DNA of 64,000 nucleotides, taken from positions 1 to 64,000 of the forward strand of contig DATNJB010000077.1 of NCBI GenBank assembly GCA_035604135.1. Direction: 5' to 3'. The DNA comes from Poindextera sp035604135 (GTDB lineage Bacteria; Pseudomonadota; Alphaproteobacteria; Caulobacterales; Caulobacteraceae). The position numbers and the translations under genes were made by a program. This document shows positions 61,455-64,000 of the stretch, piece after piece; the first letter of the stretch is position 1, and each line of letters opens with the position of its first letter. The notes below the pieces were generated by a model. It ran no database searches, was not told the origin of the DNA, and was given only the letters and a program-made list of their open reading frames with translations.

Positions 61455-62587
61455 CCCGGCCCCTCCGCGCCGACCCAGGCTCGGCCTGGGCGCACAGCGC
61501 ATCCGACGGCGCCGGAAACCTCGCCGCCCAGCTGGCCGGGCAGGCTGTCGTAGCGCCCGCCAGCCGCCAAGGGCGCGTCGTCGGCGAAGGCGGGGCAGCG
61601 CACCTCGAACAGGAAGCCGTCGTAGTAGTTGAACGACCGGCCAAAGCCGGCTCGGAACTGCAGCCGGTCTTCCGGCGCTCCGCCGCCCACCAAGGCGTCG
61701 AGCCGTTTCGCCCAGGCGTCGAACTCGGCGTCCAGCGCCAGCCCGCCTTGCCTAAGCAACACGCGCGCGCGATCGAGCGTGGCCCGCGGGGGACCGCCGA
61801 GCGCCAGGAAATCGCCGATGACGCCCGCTTCGCCCGGCGTCAGACGCGGGGCGCGGGCGGTTTCGCCGCGCTGGGCCAGCCGATGCGCGATCTCGCCCGG
61901 CGAGCGGCCGCCCACCGGCTGGATGCCGGCGATCGACCAGAGGTCCTCGAGCACCGCCGCCGCTTCGGCCTCAGGAAGGTCGGCCAGCAGCGCCGCCAGC
62001 CGGTCGCCTTGCCGCGTCGCCGGCGCCGGCGTCTGTGCGCGGGCGAGCTCCTGGCCGATCGTCCCGCCGCGGGCGAACGCCCGCTTCAGCCGCGCCGCCA
62101 GCGCCGGCGCGAGCGCCATGGCGTCGATCATCGCCGCGAACAAGGCGATGTCGCCGAGGACCATGGTGAGGTCGGTGCGTCCGCCGGCGGCCGCCGACCG
62201 CCAGGCCAGGCTGGCCACCTCGGCGTCGACGTTGGCGTCGCGGCCGCCGCCGAAGACTTCGAGCCCGATCTGCAGGAATTCGTCCGACCGGCCGGAGCCC
62301 TTCGGCGCCACGCGGAAGGCCTTTCCCTCGTAGAAGTAGCGCGCGGATGTCAGGCCCTCGGCGATGTGGGCGCGGGCGACGGCGATCGTGAAGTCGGGCC
62401 TCAGCACCGCATCCTCGCCGTCGCCTTGCACCAGAAAGAGGCGGCCGCGCATGGCTTCGCCGGCGAGGTCAAGCACCGGCCCGAGCGCCAGCAGAATCGG
62501 CGCGTCGATCAGCGGCGCGCCGAGTTCCTCGAACGGCGCGCGGATCGGCGTTAGCGCCTCGGGCGGCAGCAGCGGCTCGACCCTCAT
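61451..62587 (-). CDS. hisZ: ATP phosphoribosyltransferase regulatory subunit HisZ
   Basis: A 378-residue HisRS-like protein without aminoacylation activity. It contains LRPDFTIAVARAHIAEG and ARYFYEGKAFRVAPKGSGRSDEFLQIGLEVFGG near 62-115 (class II motifs 2-like). FRAGFGRSFNYYDGFLFEVRC and AAGGRYDSL near the end follow. It allows histidine feedback control of HisG. It lies between hisS and hisG with four-base overlaps on both sides. Confidence 0.94.
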   Translation of the reverse strand: MRVEPLLPPEALTPIRAPFEELGAPLIDAPILLALGPVLDLAGEAMRGRLFLVQGDGEDAVLRPDFTIAVARAHIAEGLTSARYFYEGKAFRVAPKGSGRSDEFLQIGLEVFGGGRDANVDAEVASLAWRSAAAGGRTDLTMVLGDIALFAAMIDAMALAPALAARLKRAFARGGTIGQELARAQTPAPATRQGDRLAALLADLPEAEAAAVLEDLWSIAGIQPVGGRSPGEIAHRLAQRGETARAPRLTPGEAGVIGDFLALGGPPRATLDRARVLLRQGGLALDAEFDAWAKRLDALVGGGAPEDRLQFRAGFGRSFNYYDGFLFEVRCPAFADDAPLAAGGRYDSLPGQLGGEVSGAVGCAVRPGRAWVGAEGPG

Positions 62588-64000
62588 TGCGCGTCGCCGA
62601 TGATGCGGCGAACGGCGGCGACGAGCTCGCCGCGCGGCACGGTCACCTGGCCCGGGCGGTCCTCGCGCCAGGTCTTGTTGTCCGCGACGCGTGCGGCCAG
62701 CGCGCGCCCCAGGTCGAGGTCCTTGATCGTGACCGCGCCCGCCGCGCGCTCGTCGCCGCCGACGATCACCGCCGCCGGCGAAAGGCGGCGGTCGGCATAG
62801 CGCATCTGCGCCTTCATGCCGGATTGGCCGAGATAGACCTCGGCCGCCACGCCGGCGGCGCGCAGCTCGCCCGCCATCGCGAAGTAGTCGTTCATGGCGT
62901 CTGGCTCGAAGGCGATGACCACGACCGGACCCCGCGTTCGCTCCGCCTCGGCGCGGCCGGCGGCCTTCAACGCCGCCGCCAGCCTGGAAACGCCGAACGA
63001 GCCGCCCGTCGCCGGCACGGCCTCGCCGGTGAAGCGCGCCACCAGGTCGTCGTAGCGGCCGCCCCCGCCCACCGAGCCGAAGCGGACCGGCTTGCCCTGC
63101 TCATCGAGCGTCTCGAACAGAAGGTCGGCCTCGAACACCGCGCCTGTGTAGTACTCGAGCCCGCGCACCACCGAGGGGTCGAACAAGGCCCGCTCGTCGC
63201 TGACGCGGAGCCCGCCCAGAGTCTGATGAATGCGGTCAAGGTCGGCCAAACCCGCGTCACCCTCGACCGATCCGCCGATGACGTTGGCCAGCCGATCGAG
63301 CGTCCCCCGCCGCTCGCCGGCGCCCGCGCTCACGAACGCCAGCACCCGTTCGATTGCCGCGGCGTTGAGCTCCGCGCCCTTGGTGAAGTCGCCGCTCTCG
63401 TCCTTGCGCCCATGGCCGAGGAGGTGGGTGACGCCCTCGGTCCCCAACCGGTCGAGCTTGTCGACGGCCCTGAGCACGCGCAGCCGCTGTCCCGCGTTGA
63501 CCACGCCCGCAGAGGTCATGAGCCCGTTCAACAGCTTGCGGCTGTTGATCTTGACCAGCGCCTGGCCGCGCACGAGGCCGGCCGCTTCCAGCCCCTCGAC
63601 CATCATCGCGATCATCTCGGCGTCCGCTTCGGGACGGGCGGAGCCCACCGTGTCGGCGTCGCACTGCACGAACTCGCGCTGGCGGCCGGGTCCCGGCTTC
63701 TCGTTCCGCCAGACGGTCCCGACCGCATAGCGGCGGAAGGGCTTCGGCAGGGTCTGGGCGTTCTCGGCGACGAAACGGGCGAGCGGCGCCGTATGGTCAT
63801 AGCGCAGCGCGATCCACTGCTCGTCGTCGTCCTTGAGCGCGAAGACGCCGTCGTTCGGCCGATCCTCGTCTGGCAGGAACTTGCCGAGCACGTCGACATA
63901 CTCGAACCCGCTGGTCGCCAGCGGCTCGAAGCCGTAGCGCTCGTAGACGGCTGAGACGGCGTCGACGATCGCGCGCTCGGCGGCGATATCCGCGGCGCGT
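62584..64000 (-). CDS. hisS: Histidyl-tRNA synthetase (5' end cut by window)
   Basis: At least 472 codons, running past the right edge. The frame continues upstream of the apparent GTG at 63891 through AVSAVYERYGFEPLATSGFEYVDVLGKF. Motif 2 is RRYAVGTVWRNEKPGPGRQREFVQCDAD and motif 3 is FGSVGGGGRYDDLVARF. SVVRGLEYYTGAVFEADL is the histidine-specific block. The C-terminal anticodon domain ends AVRRIIGDAQ. The start codon lies outside the window. Confidence 0.97.
   Translation of the reverse strand, partial: RAADIAAERAIVDAVSAVYERYGFEPLATSGFEYVDVLGKFLPDEDRPNDGVFALKDDDEQWIALRYDHTAPLARFVAENAQTLPKPFRRYAVGTVWRNEKPGPGRQREFVQCDADTVGSARPEADAEMIAMMVEGLEAAGLVRGQALVKINSRKLLNGLMTSAGVVNAGQRLRVLRAVDKLDRLGTEGVTHLLGHGRKDESGDFTKGAELNAAAIERVLAFVSAGAGERRGTLDRLANVIGGSVEGDAGLADLDRIHQTLGGLRVSDERALFDPSVVRGLEYYTGAVFEADLLFETLDEQGKPVRFGSVGGGGRYDDLVARFTGEAVPATGGSFGVSRLAAALKAAGRAEAERTRGPVVVIAFEPDAMNDYFAMAGELRAAGVAAEVYLGQSGMKAQMRYADRRLSPAAVIVGGDERAAGAVTIKDLDLGRALAARVADNKTWREDRPGQVTVPRGELVAAVRRIIGDAQ

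Overview
This is 64 kb of GC-rich (roughly two-thirds G+C), densely packed chromosomal DNA from an alphaproteobacterium. It is most likely a member of the Caulobacterales (Caulobacter/Phenylobacterium-like). The signs are a TipF-type degenerate EAL protein, a Fur without C-terminal cysteine pairs, the fur-miaB-phoH-ybeY-corC-lnt-trmB order, the hisS-hisZ-hisG cluster, a HIG1 small protein, TonB-receptor usage, and groESL carrying a CIRCE element. No phage, insertion sequence, CRISPR array, rRNA or tRNA was seen; the only accessory-type module is a VapBC-like toxin-antitoxin pair. No gene-free stretch exceeds 300 bases.

Layout. 1-6.6 kb: end of rimI, then fur, miaB, phoH, ybeY, corC, lnt and trmB, all rightward (RNA modification, envelope lipoprotein maturation, iron regulation). 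6.6-11.4 kb: an exported SRPBCC protein, a large TonB-dependent receptor, murI and a small membrane protein. 11.6-16.5 kb: the ffh-rpsP-rimM-trmD-rplS translation/secretion cluster, interrupted by a leftward tesB. 16.5-18.5 kb: a LysR regulator divergent from an NAD(P)-binding reductase. 18.5-22.8 kb: leuC-VOC-leuD-ABM-leuB, a leucine operon with two small-enzyme genes interleaved. 22.8-25.4 kb: fabA-fabB-fabI leftward (unsaturated fatty acid synthesis). 25.4-31.7 kb: SH3 protein, a glyoxylate-reductase-like enzyme, moeB, hslVU and several small or unknown proteins. 31.7-36.6 kb: tadA, dnaK and dnaJ leftward, with rluB divergent from tadA. 36.4-38.7 kb: an enoyl-CoA hydratase and two TetR regulators. 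38.9-44.5 kb: HIG1 protein, cob(I)alamin adenosyltransferase, etfBA, a PadR-DUF1700-DUF2807 envelope module and 3-hydroxybutyryl-CoA dehydrogenase. 44.5-47.5 kb: VapBC, then a fluoride-response locus (DUF190 gene, fluoride riboswitch, CPA-type antiporter, UspA). 47.5-50.6 kb: a divergent PRPP-synthetase-like protein, TipF and an LpxO-like hydroxylase. 50.7-52.9 kb: groES-groEL with promoter, CIRCE and terminator. 52.9-60.2 kb: metabolic and transport genes (GNAT, amidohydrolase, EF-hand protein, EamA transporter, APH-type kinase, prolyl iminopeptidase, gluconokinase, acyl-CoA synthetase). 60.5-64 kb: hisG, hisZ and hisS, the last cut by the window edge.

Highlights. The clearest non-coding signal is a fluoride (crcB) riboswitch at 45661-45709, with both hairpins, the pseudoknot and an alternative hairpin readable in the sequence. 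It precedes a cation/proton antiporter and a universal stress protein. rimM has no usual start codon where its first strand must begin; an ATT with a well-placed GAGGAG fits best. Convergent gene pairs are packed tail to tail, and five of them overlap by exactly four bases at a YTAG. A 9-bp perfect inverted repeat lies upstream of the padR-led operon, and a 19-bp hairpin separates dnaK from dnaJ. metK, which often lies between lnt and trmB in related bacteria, is absent from that place.
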